From Macrocystis pyrifera (lineage: Eukaryota > Sar > Phaeophyceae > Laminariales > Laminariaceae), in contig JASSKH010000016.1 in the NCBI GenBank assembly GCA_031763025.1, positions 186,001 to 250,000 of the forward strand: a stretch of 64,000 bases of DNA. The letters are read 5' to 3'. The position numbers and the translations under genes were made by a program. Positions 1-12,689 of this stretch are shown here, in pieces; within the stretch, counting starts at the first letter, position 1; every line of letters begins with the position of its first letter. The notes under the pieces are model-generated. The model had not been told where the DNA came from. It ran no database searches and saw nothing but the letters and a program-made list of their open reading frames with translations.

Positions 1-731
1 TGTCAGGATGAAGCAGGAGTGATCGGGTTACATCTACAGATTTGGTACGGCATTTTACCTTGAAAAGGACTGCACACCACGTCAATTTCAGCGAGGTTTA
101 GTGCAGGTATACCAACACCCATACGACATATTTTTGCACTCTACGGTATAGAGAGTATAAATTTATTGGTCGCGTGTATGGCACTGAGGGTAGCACATCG
201 AATAAACTTTTACGCTGAGACTTCCGAATAGTATTTGCAATACAATACCGTTTTACGCGCAGGAGTGAACCGCTAAATATGTATCAACTCTATCGTCGAG
301 TATTGGTATTCGTTGAGTACCGGCGTGCACGCTTCAATGCTAGGTGACACAGCCGCGAGACCCACGGTCTCCATCTCTCTCACTCCTTTCTCCTCCCTCT
401 CTCTCCGCCTCGCCGAGGATAGATGCCGTTTGTTTTCGCGCCGTGTCTGTCGTCGTGCCCGTGCCTGCACTTCCACGCGTGTTTCTGCCCCCGCGTCGCC
501 CCCTCTCTCTCTCCCCGCTTCTTCCGTCCCTCCCTCTCTCTCCCCCCTGCTCTCGTCCGGATCCGGTGACCGATGTACGGGCATGCGTTTGTCTTTCACC
601 CCTATCCCGCACATTTCATGCTGTCGTAGGGTTTGCTGTCTATGGCGCCGAATCCGGAATCGAGTGTGGCCGTACGTACCACCTGCACACTGGCCTTGAT
701 TGTCGCCGGGAAGAAGGGGGGGGGGGGTGGG
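1..731. other. Non-coding stretch with CT-rich tract
   Basis: No gene is recognised. Bases 364-560 are strongly pyrimidine-rich (TCTC-type low complexity). This opens overlapping frames on both strands with Ser/Pro/Arg or Arg/Glu/Gly composition, as expected of simple sequence. A run of 12 G lies at 716-727. Confidence 0.6.
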
Positions 732-927
732 CTCCCTCACGGGAGGCATCAGACCCCCTTGCCGACGGGTTGCTCGAACGCTCGGGGCCATGCGCTTTTT
801 TTGGCGAGGGGGTTTGGAGGATTTGTGGACTCCCTCACGGGAGCCATTAAACCCCCTTGCCGACAGTTTGCTCAAGTTCTCGGGGTCATGCATTATTTTG
901 GCGAGGGTGTTTGAAGGATTTTTAGGG
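732..927. repeat. Tandem duplication, 98-bp unit x2
   Basis: Two adjacent copies of a 98-bp unit start at 732 and 830. Both begin CTCCCTCACGGGAG (itself palindromic), share CCCCCTTGCCGAC and end in GGCGAGGG..TTTG.AGGATTT. The copies differ at roughly one base in six. Confidence 0.9.
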
Positions 928-2450
928 TTTGGGGAGAACAGACGCTGAGGGGGGGTCCGGTGGTGTTTCTTCCTGTGTGGTTTGTCGATATTCTGTTTGT
1001 ATTATTTACGCTGTTTTTCCGATGTGGTTGATGGATTTTTTGTTATGGTTTGGGGGGTGTTGTGGTATTGTGGTATGCCCCCCGTGTGGGTTTTGGATGG
1101 CCCCCCAGCGGGGGAGAAGTGTTGTGTGTTTTGCGGATGGTTTTGCCTGCGTTATTCCCGGATGATTATTGTGAGCCTTTGTAGACTATTTATGTCGTTG
1201 TGCGTTTTCAGTTTCTTCTTTCGTGTTTTCGTGTGGTTGTCGGATGGTTTTCCCGGCATGGAGAGGACATACGTTGGGGGGGTTGTTGTGATACGTCCCC
1301 CTGCATAGTTTTCGGGATGTTTAGTATAGGGTGGATTTGGATGTTTTTTCTGACGTGCGGAGAACAGACAGACGCTGGCGGGGGGGGGGGGGGGCTGTGG
1401 TATACATCACTGCGTGGGTTTTGGATGTTCTTCTTGTGTGTTTGATATGTTTTCCTCGCGTGGTTCGTGGATGTTGTTTGTTTGTATGGTTTGGGGGTGT
1501 CGTGGTCTGCCTCCCTGTGCGGTTTTTGCGTGTTCTTTTCGGGGGCTATTGGAAGTTGTTTTTTGTGTAGTTCGTGGAAGGAGTAGCATGCCTCCCGTGA
1601 GTCGTCTTTGCTTTTGTGTGATTTCTCGATGCTTGCTGTTGGCGAGACTGTGTTCGTGGGTTTGTTTTTCGTTTTGTGTATTTTTCAATCTTTTTGAGTT
1701 GTTCGTTGGAAGAATTTTGCGGGCACGGAAAGGATGAATGCCATTGGGTCGTGGAATGTCTTTAGGAGTCTTTTGTGTGGAATTGATGGACGCTCTGTCT
1801 GGCATACGGGGCAGACGCTGCAGGAGGAATGCCATGGTGCACCTTTCTGCGTTTCGCTGGTTTTTGTTCATGCTGTTTGTTCGTTTTTGTTCTCGTCTGT
1901 TTTTCTTTTCTAGTTTGTTTTGTGGTTTATGATGTTTTTTTCTGGGTGATGACTTATTCTGGCATGGGGTGGACAGACGCCGGAAGGATGTCGTGATTTG
2001 CCTCCCGGCGTGGTATCTGTTGGTTTCGCGGAAGCAGTAGCATGCCTCGGATTTGTATGTTATTTTTCTTTTTCCTCTTTGTTGATCGCCGCCGGGGTCA
2101 GGAGTTCCACCTGCAAGGGGGGGGTGGTCGCTCCATACCAGCGGCACTCACCCTCGTACCATTTTTGTTTTCGTTTAGTTTTCTTTCTTGTTATTGATGC
2201 TTTGGATGATGCTTCGTTTGGGTGATGACTGTTTCTGGCATAAGGAGAACAGACGCCGGAGGGATGTTGTGGTATACCTCCCAGCGTGGTTTGTGCTGGT
2301 TTCGTGGAAGCAGTAGCATTTGCTTTCTGGCGGTTTGTTTACATTTTCGTTTTCCTCTTGTGCGATCGACGCCTGGGTCAGGAGATTGAGCGTCCGGGAG
2401 GGGGTGCTCCCTGCCAGCAGCACTCATCCTCATACCATGTATGTTGCCCG
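928..2450. repeat. Degenerate long tandem repeat block
   Basis: A motif close to GGAGAACAGACGCCGGAGG recurs near 934, 1359, 1808, 1966 and 2243. It is followed each time by a GT-rich stretch and, in the better copies, by GTTTCGTGGAAGCAGTAGCAT. The last two copies align over about 265 bp; older copies are more decayed. A G15 run lies at 1380-1394. No coding signal is convincing. Confidence 0.7.
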
Positions 2451-2670
2451 GAGGTCGATAGTCAGGGCGGCGCCGTGTCTACGAGGGTGGCGGTGGGTGT
2501 GCAAGTGTTCGTCCGAACAGACTTATGCGTGCTGGCTTCAGCGGTTCGGCTTCAGGGTTGAACTGATGTCCCAAATCGCGAAGGGTTTTATGGAGACAGT
2601 TGGCGCGTTTCGGCGCAAGAGGGCGTACTTTGACCCCTTCTGCTTTTTTTGATCGTACGGGGAGTGTCCC

Positions 2671-3294
2671 GATTCTGGAGTTTGGCGGGGTTGACTGGAT
2701 TTCGTGTTCTGTCCATACACGAGGCGGGAGCCCCCTGTTCGCGATCGCAACCGGGGAGGCTCCGTAGAGAAGCCGCGCGGTGGGCGTCCAGGAAGATCCA
2801 AGTCTTGAGAGGGGGTTCTGTTCACCGCGTTAGTAAGGCGCGCATGAATTGGCATTCTGGGGAGTGTTTTTTTATCCGAAGAAAAAACGAGGTTTTCTCT
2901 TCTCAGTTTTGTTGATATACGTAGTGTATCTCGGACCCACCGCTTGGGATATTGCATGACCCCCCTTGTCCGGCCAGTCAGCGAGGGAGGATGTTACGGA
3001 GGGGTTTCTAAGGATCCGAGGGTTTCCACAGAAATTGCTTGGCCAATAGGGTTGATTTGTTCGTTTTTTGTTTTATATCTTGCACGTGTTTTCACAATTC
3101 TGGAGTTCGGCGGGGTTGACTGGAATTCGTGTTGTGTCACTACACGAGGGCGGGTGCCCCCTGTTCGCGATCACAACCGGGGAAGCTCCGTAGAGAAGGC
3201 TCGCGGTCAGTCTCCAGGAATATCTAATCTTCAGAGGGCGTCTCCCTTATCGCGTTAGTGAGTAAGGCGGCGCATGAGTGTGCATGCTGGGGAG
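2671..3294. repeat. Dispersed direct duplication (2671-2864 and 3096-3294)
   Basis: Two ~195-bp blocks in direct orientation share long stretches, for example GGCGGGGTTGACTGGA, CCCCCTGTTCGCGATC and GCTCCGTAGAGAAG. Both end just before a GGGGAG. They are separated by about 230 bp of unrelated sequence. No function is recognised. Confidence 0.85.
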
Positions 3295-3399
3295 GGGGTT
3301 TCCTATCAGAAAGGCTGGAGTGGTAGCTCCTATCATGAATGCGTTCCATGCAGGAATTGTGACTGCTCTCCCAGAACTGATACATGCAGGCCACGAGAT

Positions 3400-4512
3400 T
3401 GTGACAGAGATGGCGGAAACACTTAAGGGGATGTCCAACTAGAAAACTGTTGGGCCAAGCGGTCCCCCGATTGAACTCCTAAATATCGACCACCCCGCCT
3501 TCGCCCAGTGTTTTCACAACATCCTTGTCAATGTTTAGGTAACAGGAGAAGTTCCCCAGCAATGAAAATATGCAATCATCAGGGTTCTTCACGAAAAGAG
3601 GGAACGAACTGATTGCAACAACTACGGAGGGATTTAACTTGTTGTCCCGCATGCGAAGTGTTAGAGAAAATCGTAAGGTGCCCCCCAAGCAACTACTACG
3701 AGACCGAAGGATTGCTCCCGGAAGAACAGTGCGGTTTCCTGCCCACACGACCAATGGTCGATATGATGTTCGTCGTACGCCGGTTGCCAGAGCTCGGACG
3801 GTGGGGGGAAATTCCCATGTACGTGTGCTACATAGATCTGCGGAAGCGTACGGCTCTGTCGACCGAGAGCTGCTGTGGGAGGTACTCACACGCCCTTGGG
3901 TATCACCCAAGATGCTTACAATTTTTTAGCTATTTCCACGATGGAAAGCGGGCACTCGGAATGATTTAAGTCATGCAGGGCAGGGACTGCAGCAAGACTG
4001 CATGCTATCACCGTTGCTGTCCAACGTGTTCTCTGCTGCTTCGTTACACGTGAGACTGGTCTGCTTCAGCAACGACGAAGCCATCGTCAGGGGTTTATTT
4101 AAACTCAGTGATGCTGGAGTGGTTGGAACTGGAAAACAGAAGCCGTTGGCAGGTGTGCGAAGGGCTGTATGGGGCATGTTGTACGTCGATGACCCAGGAA
4201 TTGTCTCGAATGCGGCTGAAGGACTCGCGAAAATGATGACAGCCATCGTGACTGTCTTCGAAGCAGCAGACCTCGCGGTATCGAAAAAGAAGACAAAGGC
4301 AATGGTTTTATGAGCACCAGACCGTACATCCCTCGCCCCACCACTCGTCGTTGAAGCAGCAGGTCAGAGATACGAACAGACGGCCTAGTTCTGACATCTA
4401 GGCGGCATTATCCCTGAAAACGCTGACCTCCCGCTCGAAATCGACCGACTGATCCGTCTCATGCGGGCATGCCTTAAACGGGCTTGCCCGGAGTTGTATG
4501 GTAGAACTGTTA
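3400..4512 (+). mobile_element. LINE fragment 1: reverse transcriptase region
   Basis: This decayed copy of the non-LTR retrotransposon seen better at 40330-42960 aligns with its bases ~40485-41610. Recognisable RT pieces are a CNNYGGI-like segment near 3615, the EEQCGF..TRPMVDMMFVVRR stretch near 3720-3790, and a YVDD catalytic box at 4182-4193. Several stop codons and frame shifts break the frame, so it is dead. Alignment to the family stops near 4512 and resumes at 11398, so the LINE was interrupted by the intervening ~6.9 kb. The 5' part (ORF1, endonuclease) is absent, as in a typical 5' truncation. Confidence 0.85.
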
Positions 4513-5093
4513 CGATCACGACCGTTATCGTTCCCACTGCTGTATCCTGCGCGGTTTACCGGGTACCTGGTACATCGTTTTCGACTAAATCCTCGATCCT
4601 GCAGCAGTTTTGTTTTTTTTCTCAGTCTGTTGGATATATTTTTGTTAGCTTTTAATGTGGAATACACCTCTTTCCCGCTACTGCTGTATCCTACGCCGGT
4701 ATACCTCGTACCCTGGCGAAACAAGATCAACAAAAATCCTCGATCCCACAGCTGTTGTCTTAGTTTTTTTTTTGTTTTTGATTTTTTTTACACTAAATTA
4801 TTCAATAAATGAGCTGTGAATATTTGAGTAGGTTTACGAATACAGCAGTTGTATGACCACCGTACGAGTACAACGTAAATAAAGCTGGTACGAGATTTGT
4901 AGCACCTGTGCAACACCATTTCGTACGAGTATACTGTTGTACGCCTATCAATGCTGCAATAACTGGGCCGAATTGCCGATGCCTGTCCGGGGTATTTTCT
5001 TGTACATGTTATCACCGGCTGTTCGTAACTTTCTGTCTCGCCGTTTTACATAATTTGCTGTTTTTTTTTTTTTTTTAATCACCACGTTCACTT
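4513..5093. other. Left part of the block inserted in the LINE, with ~141-bp duplication
   Basis: No gene is seen. Two related units begin at 4531 and 4672. Each starts TTCCC..ACTGCTGTATCCT, contains AATCCTCGATCC, and ends in a poly-T tract. A T-run lies at 5061-5076 just before the inverted repeat that starts at 5094. Confidence 0.6.
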
Positions 5094-5152
5094 TCCAGCT
5101 TAACACGTAGGAGGTTTCACCCTCAGCGGTCTTCTTCTGGACAAGCCCTGGT
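5094..5152 (+). repeat. Inverted end repeat, left arm
   Basis: Starts TCCAGCTTAAC and contains TCTTCTTCTGGACAAGC. It pairs with the reverse complement of 11204-11262, with most positions identical and a 5-6 base gap. Confidence 0.8.
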
Positions 5153-8100
5153 CACAGGTGTCGTCCCTTCTCCCCCCCGGTACGTGCCTTCATTGTCTCC
5201 TCCTTTTTGTCGCTCTTCGTGCTGTCACTACTGTCCTGCGACAGGCGGCGTATTTAGTTCCGTGTTGATAATAGATGGGTGGATCTGTCTGGGCCTGTTG
5301 GGGCCGTTGTTGTTGTCTCCCATGCTGGAAGGAGACGACAACCAGGTCCTTCTAAGTCTGTGCCTTTCCAGGTGGCGACACTGAATTTCTACGCCGATAC
5401 GCTCAGTTGTCATCGTTTTTACCGCACGCATGCGGAACATAAACAAACACATTAACGACAGGTATTTTCGCCGGCTCCCCGTGTTCCTAGTATTGATGTT
5501 ATATAATGAGAGGAAATATCAACCAACAACCGAACTAAGAGAAAAACCACCAACAACATTAAGTAGACCATAAGGTTTTGTTCTCGTGCTGTGGCGTGTA
5601 CTGACTGTTGTGCCCCGTCGATCGTATGCAGATTACTTTCGTTTTTTTCCTCCCTCCCCTCTTGTCTTTGTCCGTGTTTTGTTTTGCTTTTGTTTTTTTT
5701 TGTTTTTTTTTCCGTCCAGTGATGTCTGCGCCCCCCAAAGGCAGGACGGACAGGGTGCAGACGGCCCCGGGGACCCAGCGCGAGCAAGTCAGACAGGGTG
5801 CAGGCGTCCCTGGAGACCCGTCCCAAAGCAGGCGCTACAGCTCCTGCGAGGGTCGCCGCAACACCCGTTCTAGTTCAACGGATAACGTTAGCAGCAGAGT
5901 AGCAGCAGCGACTCCGAGTCTGACCACTGTCGTTCGGAGGGGCGTCGTCGCCGCCGTCGTCGCGCCTGCTCGCTCTCAACTACGACGTCAGAGGCGTGCC
6001 TGCCTAAACGCACTCGCCAGAGCTCCCGACATGCACACAAGCGCCGCACCGACCACGATCAGGATGCACCGGTGAGAGGGGACGATAGCAAACCGAGAGG
6101 ACACTGTCACGGGCAGGGGGGGGGCGCCGCTGCGTCCCAGCCACGCATGCAACCCATTGCCGTCGTACAACAGCAGCCCTCCGAGCACGGTAAGCAGTTT
6201 GGTGCGGAGTCTGACCAGGCAGCGAAATTGGTTGAGAGAATACGTAAGCGCATCTCAGGTACTCTCCCTTGTCCGGTGTTCGGCGTCCTCACGGCCAGGA
6301 CGCTGTCGATCGCGAATCTGCCGTCATGCTACAGCAGACGGTACTGAGCACCCAGCGCAACGTTGATTCCGGAACCATGCGGCTTGAGCCCGACCAATAC
6401 ATCGATGGTAGACGAGTCATGGTGGCCGACGCACTAACATGCTGCCGTGTAGAGCTGCTAACTGATCTGACCCATGACGTCTTGTCGGTTAGCCACCAGC
6501 TTGCGTCCGACGAGTTTATCCCCGTGTATTTCATCATGGGTGAAGTCGTTGAGAAGCCGCACAGTGAGGTCACCACTACCGACTGGATGCGCCTTTTCGT
6601 TCGAGAACAGGCTTTGACAGTGGGTGCCGCTAAATTCGCGCAGGTTGCCTTATCCGCTGTATCACTCAAATCAGCCGAAGCATGGACCACCGCTGCAGGC
6701 CGTGTTTTGCTGGCTTTCCGTGCCTCACTAGCTAACCCAGAGAGACCGCATGCGACGGAGCAGTTGTTGTTCTAGCGTTTTATGGCGCCACAGAGATACA
6801 GGCTCTGTACGATAGAGTCGTCAACGTACTCCTGCCGAACCCGTCCGACTGAATGAGCATTAACGGGCTGATGCACGAGTGAGTCCACATGATCACTACT
6901 ACCCTGCGCCCCATGCGTACAGAATGGCCCAACCCCATGAGAGAACCCATACAGCTTCGAGGAGAGGTATCTGAAGAGCTATCCCGCGAACTAATATCAG
7001 CATTGTCCGCTCGAAACGCGCCGTACTTTGGCCTCGCAAACCCCACGGAAGATAGCCAAGCACGCAGGACCAGACAGGCTTTTTACCATGACACAAGAGA
7101 GAGACACATCTTCTCCTCACCTGCCGGCGCCCTCGCTGCCCTTAACTCAGCTTCCTCGGCTACTCCGGGAGTTAGTACTCCGGGAGTTACTGTAGTACCT
7201 CGGGAGTTAGTACCCTCGCGGCCGTGCCGCCTCCCCGGCCAGCTAACCCTTTCGCCGTCCCAGCCCCTGCCCCTACTCCGGTCTCGCAGCCTTCCGCAGG
7301 TCCCTTCGCGGTAGCTGTCTTGCAAAACCAGAGAACCACAGCACCGGATCAGCACGGTGCTCCCTTCGGCAAACCACGAACGGCAGCCCCAGTCCATCGT
7401 TCAGCCACCGCACCGACGATGCCGACCAGCTCGGTCCCGCGACCTCCAACCACGACACCCCGGGGAGACATCTTTGACTACCTTCCGACGCAAAAGGCGT
7501 GCTTCGCCGCGCACTCGTTCACCGGGAACGGCCGCCGCCCAGGTAGCTACCAGTGTCAGCACGAGTAGTTTCAGGTAGCCCTGTACAAAGATACAGCTTC
7601 GACGCGTCGGCCCGAAAACTCTACCCCTCGCCGTCGTCAAGCTGCAATAACCGAGGACCAGTACAACACGGCCGCTGAGTTGGGTCTGATTCTGCAGGTT
7701 TCGACTGCTCGAATGACCAGCAAGAGCAGAGCGAGGGAACCTCCTGAAGGTGCGCTCCATTCGACGCTGACCTGGGGAACGGACATCTTGCTGCCACAGG
7801 ACAGGACAGGGTGAGAGACCAACTGTGGGTAAAAGGTCAGATCTGGCACCGTCATCGCCAACGGTGCCCCTGGCCGGTAGAAATGCTACTAGACACGAGG
7901 GCAGGGGGAGGCAGATATATCTCACTTGCGTTGTGGCGCGGTCTCCGTAAGCTCTTGCGACGTAGTTTGGATACATGTTTTACTGCTGCTCTCGAGGCAG
8001 GAAATCCGCCAGGCAGCGGGACGCCTCCCATGCGTAGTGGGGTCAGTAGCGATACCCGTGATGTGATAATCTGATTCTCGGGTTCGAAACATGATGGTTC

Positions 8101-11100
8101 GCGTCGTAGAGGACCTTTCCTACACTTTCATGTTTGGGGCAGATTACTTCGGGTCTAACCGCAGTGTTTTGATGTTCAATCCCGACAGAGGATTTGGGCC
8201 TGTACCCTCGGCACCTAGGGTACTGTTTCGTACGGCTGTCGTCAACTCTCCAACCCGGCAGAATCCCTTCTGCTCAACACGAGATCAGTTATTTGTGCAA
8301 ACTACCACACCCGAGCCTCCGCCGCTGCACGCGCCTGTCCTAGTCTTTCTCACCCACCATTGCCCCATATTTCACGACATCGCTTTGGAGGATGAGAGCA
8401 CTTTGAAGTGGGACGTTAGACAGGCTGCCGAGACCACCACCGTCGAGGGTTTTACCAGCATAGCGATGAAAGCTGCAGCAGTGGGTCCCCAACCGCAAGA
8501 CCCGCAGCTGGTGCTGATGCTTCCTACCGAACGGTTCGATCTGGAAAAGGGGACGTTGGTGGGAGTCGCTCGAGCAGTGCTGTGGGGGTTGCCGGGGTCC
8601 CCATTATACTGCAAACTGATGAACCGCAGTAAAGAGACTACCGTGAAAAAGGCTTGTCGTGTGATAGCTCGACTGGTATCCCTCAGCATCCGCGACCACG
8701 CACGGTTCGGGTCTTTATTCGATGAGACGCCCTGCACCGTTGACCCGCCCCTCTCCCTGCAAGCCCTCGATCAGGCGCGTGTCTCGAACGAAACCAGGAC
8801 ATAACCAGCCGTTAAGGTACAGGCAACCGACCCCAACCGAGGGACACTGGTATCCCTTCAGAAACAAAAAAATCGTCGACGTGCTCACAGCTTTCATCTA
8901 ACATGGCGTGTTCCCCATCGACCTCAAACGAGTGCTGGCCTGTATCGATGATGAGCTTGAGCTTCCTTTTATCAATAAGCTTTGCACCCCTTTCACTGCC
9001 AAACAACGACGTTTCTCCCGTGAAGAACGGCAGAAGCATACAGCAGAGATCAAGAAGTTGCCTGACCGAGGAATCATTCGTCCCTCGACGTCACCGTGGG
9101 CAGAGTATTGCCTGTGTGTGCGTAAGAAAGACGGAACTCTCCGCTTGTGCTTCGATTGGCGGGTTCTTAACAACCTCCTGGTTTCCGACAGCGGAGGTCT
9201 TGGTAACATGCAGACCTCCTCGACGGGCTAAAACACAAACGGTACCTCACTCAGTTGGACGTCGCTTCCGGCTTTCACCAACTCGAGGTTTCAGCAAACG
9301 ACCGCTACAAAACCGCGTTCAGAGATGCAGATAATTGCTGTATGGGCTCACTAGGGCAGATTTTGATTTGACAGTTCTGCCTTCAGCGTTCACACGGAAG
9401 GTGAAGTCCGCGATGGGGTATCCAGCTAACTCGACGACATTCTCATCGCGAGCACCACCCGGAACGAGCACTTATCCACACTCGTTCTAGTTCTGAACCG
9501 AGGTTTAGCAGCCGGTCTGCCGGTTAATGTTGCCAAGTGTATGTTCGGGTCTTCTTCGCAAGAATTCCTTGACATGATCATCGATAGCACAGGCCTACAT
9601 CTCGCCCCCACCAAGTTGGAAGCCATTACACGTATGCCGCGCCCCCAGAAAATCGAGGAACTCCCAACGTTCCTCTTCCTGACGGGCTACTTGCGGCAGT
9701 TTGTCCCCAACTACAGTCCGACTTCCGCCCCCCTCACTAACATCCTACGCAATAAAAACTTTGCGTCGGAACGCGCAAGCAAGAATCTCATCACGTGGGA
9801 GTTCGAGAAAGAGCAAGCGTTTCAGTCGTTGCGTTCAACTCTAGTCTTGCACACGCTGCTTGCATTTCCCGATTTCGACAACACAATCGAACTACACACT
9901 GATGCTAACACAATTGGTGCGGGAGCAGGTTTCATGCAGGCCATCAACGGTACACCTCTAGTGGTCGCCTTCGCTAGCCACAGGTTCTCGCGTACAGTTG
10001 CCCGTAGAGGCCCTACCGAAGAGAGTGCATGGGGGTGCTGTGGGCTGTGGACCATTTTCGACCTTATTTAGCAGGCAAGCAGTCTACGGTAGTGACCGAT
10101 TGTTCCGCAATAACCGGGCTGTTTCGAAGTCGCGAGTCGTGCCCCAACCTACTCAGGTGGGCACGCAGACCGACGGAATGCAATATGGTGCTGGTATGGC
10201 GAGCGGGCGTGCACCACGTCCTACCGGATGCCTTGTCGCTACTGCCTCACACGCATAAACATCAAGCCGAGGTGGATGACTCTTCTCCTGGCGGTTTTAC
10301 GTCGAAAGCACCTTCCGAGTTCGTAGGACGCCGGGGACCGAACCCTGGCGGGGTTAGGTTATCGTAAGTAGAGGCCGTCGTTGTGGACGGAACCGACGAT
10401 GGTAGTCTCCCTTCCCATCCGCCGTCAGAACCGCCCACTCATGCTACTAATGACGCTTACTTCTTTGCCCTACAGGACATTTGCCTTGCCACGTGTGCTG
10501 CACTAGAGGCAGAGCTCGGCGCCGCGGATTCAGAAGTCGTATGTCTTCCGTACGGCTATGTCTCCTCAACGGCATCGAGCGGCCGATTATGGAGTAGTCG
10601 GGGAATCCGGAGCGCGATCAAAAATGCGTGACCACATCAGTCGAGTCGACTCCGCTTTCACCACCACCCATGACGGCCCCCCTGCGCCTGGTCCACGCCG
10701 GCCGTGACGACATCGGGGAGGTGCTTTCAGCAGGCGGAGAGGTATCGCGTTCGTCAGAAGCCCTCCACATCACGGATGCACCGGCCATTCACCGGGCGGT
10801 TCAGGTATTCACCAACCCTGCATCCCTGGCGCGACGCCAACGGGACGATTACCACCTTGGTCATGTTCGTAAGAGTTTGTGTGGTAGTATTGGAGTAGGC
10901 GCGGGGGCAGTTGACACTACTGGTCACAGTTTAGATGACGACGATGTAATCCAGCACGTCGATGAAAAGGGCAGGAAACTGCCAGCCATCCCTGAAGCCA
11001 TGGTAGCCGATGTACTCGCTTCGGTATACACTCTGCACGGACACGCAGGGGTAGGAGCTACTTTAGCCCTGGTGAGCGATCACTTTCACTGGCCTTCGGT

Positions 11101-11203
11101 TACCCGCGACACACGACATTACGTGTTTCGTGCGGGTGCCAAAGACGCGAGAAACCGAACAGCAAACATCTCGCGATATTGCCTGGACGCCCGCTAGTGC
11201 AGA

Positions 11204-11262
11204 GCTTGTCCAGAAGAAGACGGCTGGTGGTATAACCTCCTACCACTACGAGTTAAGCTGGA
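11204..11262 (-). repeat. Inverted end repeat, right arm
   Basis: Reverse complement of the left arm at 5094-5152, seen here as GCTTGTCCAGAAGAAGA near its start and GTTAAGCTGGA at its end. Confidence 0.8.
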
Positions 11263-11397
11263 CAGTCGAAGTGATAATAAAAACGTATATATACATACCG
11301 TAAATGGTAACCATTCTAGTGCATCATGGATAGTCCATGCCTAGGTTGCATTACCTCACCCTGACCCTAACCCTCATGGTTTGTAGGCTCACGATAC

Positions 11398-12450
11398 ACA
11401 ACAGAATAACCACCCATCTTCGCCTGAATGTTTAAATGCTGACGTCCAAGGTAATTCAACCCTGCTGTACCAGTGTGTGACGTGGACCCTCAGAACGGAA
11501 CATTTTGCCAAGCTTCGAACGGCTCACTTATTTTGAGCCATTGGCCTCCATCACCGACTTTTTACTGACCTCGTCGCCCTCTCATACGCGATGGCCCTCA
11601 AGATAACACGCTGCGAGAGCATCGAAACGACCATCCGAAACGGCGGCTCTTTGTCGGAGGGCCCGTGGCACCGCAAAGCAAGAAGCGATTGCCCAGTCGG
11701 GTGAAGTGTGAGACGATGACTGGCGGGGAACACTTGAGACCTGGCAGACAGTTGAGAATTGGCACAGATGCATAGTCGAAGACCTTAGGGGGTTCTGAGC
11801 CACCGAAGGATCAACATAACACTCTCCCTTGGTGTTTGGAGTTGAGACCGTGCTGTGGTCTACTGTAGCAAAACGACGGGGAAGTTGTACCGGGGGGTCG
11901 TTGCAGCAGCCGAACGGTTCATGGTGAGGTGACACGAAGATGAGGCACGGCTGAGCAGGCAGCGCCGCGCATCCGCCGTGGGTAGTGTCCAAGGGAATGG
12001 GCGGAGGGAGGGCAACAGGAGGAATGGAAGGAAAGCGACGACCAAGGAGATACGGGAAGGGGGGGCAATAGGAGGAGTAGAACGGAAAACTCGATGGACG
12101 AAAGTAGGAAGGAGACGGCAGACAGGGTAGCAAGGCACCAGGCCGACTAGTAAGTAGAACAAATTGTCTACGCTACTCGTGCTGTCAACGGCTGCTGCAG
12201 CTGGTTCGGACGACATCTTCCTTTGTCTTCTTTATCCCTTTGCGCTTGATCCTCCGTGATTTTCAGCGTGTTTATGTATCTTCCTTTCTGCTTGTCTTTA
12301 CGAAAGGAGTCACGTGGCCTGGGTGAATGACGAGTCTGCTGCGCTTCTTTCGTGTTGTCAGGATCGAAGAATCGGCACGGACACTGGCTGTGCTGGATGT
12401 CGACGCGTAGAAAGAACAGTTTAATGTGAAGGACACACACATACGTCATC
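11398..12450 (+). mobile_element. LINE fragment 2: C-terminus and 3' UTR
   Basis: Continuation of the LINE interrupted at 4512. It aligns with 41600-42960, including GTGACGTGGACCCT at ~11479, the terminal coding segment to ~11810, the purine-rich 3' UTR, and a shared tail (GCACGGACACTGG, then GTTTAATGTGAAG.ACACACAC near 12395-12440). Coding sequence is decayed. Because the two fragments are collinear parts of one LINE, the 4513-11397 block must be a later insertion. Confidence 0.85.
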
Positions 12451-12479
12451 ATTCTGAGTACGACAGTCACTAGCTACAT

Positions 12480-12580
12480 ATGAAAATGAGAAAACTAAAA
12501 AAAACTAAAAAAGAATGAAGCAGAAAAGAAACAGAAAACAAATCAAAATAGAAAAAGACAAACAAAAAAAAAACTGCCGT
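12480..12580. repeat. A-rich tract
   Basis: About 100 bases rich in A, with AAAACTAAAAAAAACT-like runs, directly after the conserved LINE 3' end. It may be a degenerate poly(A)-like tail or simple sequence. Confidence 0.6.
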
Positions 12581-12689
12581 GCCTCTCCGCAGGGGATGTG
12601 GCAGACACCTAAAAAGCCGGTCTGGTACCTTGCTACTCTGTGTGCCACCTCCATCGTGCGTTCGTCACCTATGCCCCTACCCCTGGAGA

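Larger units (their letters stand above)
5094..11262 (+). mobile_element. Ty3/gypsy-type retroelement fossil with inverted end repeats
   Basis: This is a broken Ty3/gypsy-type element, with parts in family order on the plus strand. A gag-like basic/Pro-rich region covers about 5722-7570 and a retropepsin-like segment lies around 7870-7930. Reverse transcriptase runs ~8908-9690, with [11 protein letters not shown] and [12 protein letters not shown] visible. RNase H runs ~9690-10250, and an integrase zinc-finger-like segment (HAGVGATLALVSDHFHWPS) lies near 11040-11110. No direct LTR pair was found; instead ~57-bp inverted repeats sit at 5094-5152 and 11204-11262. It carries at least half a dozen breaks and looks old. 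It lies inside a LINE (3400-4512 / 11398-12450), so it is younger than that insertion. Confidence 0.8.

Noticed and set aside
313-893. Long overlapping frames on both strands (up to 206 residues)
   Set aside because: They are produced by a CT-rich tract; composition is low-complexity Ser/Pro/Arg or Arg/Glu with no domain.
1407-2147. 246-residue minus-strand frame as a gene
   Set aside because: It lies across degenerate repeats of a GT-rich strand; Lys/Asn/Thr/Pro composition follows directly from the complement.
8372-8737. Minus-strand frames inside the Ty3/gypsy fossil
   Set aside because: They are antisense shadows of the plus-strand element.
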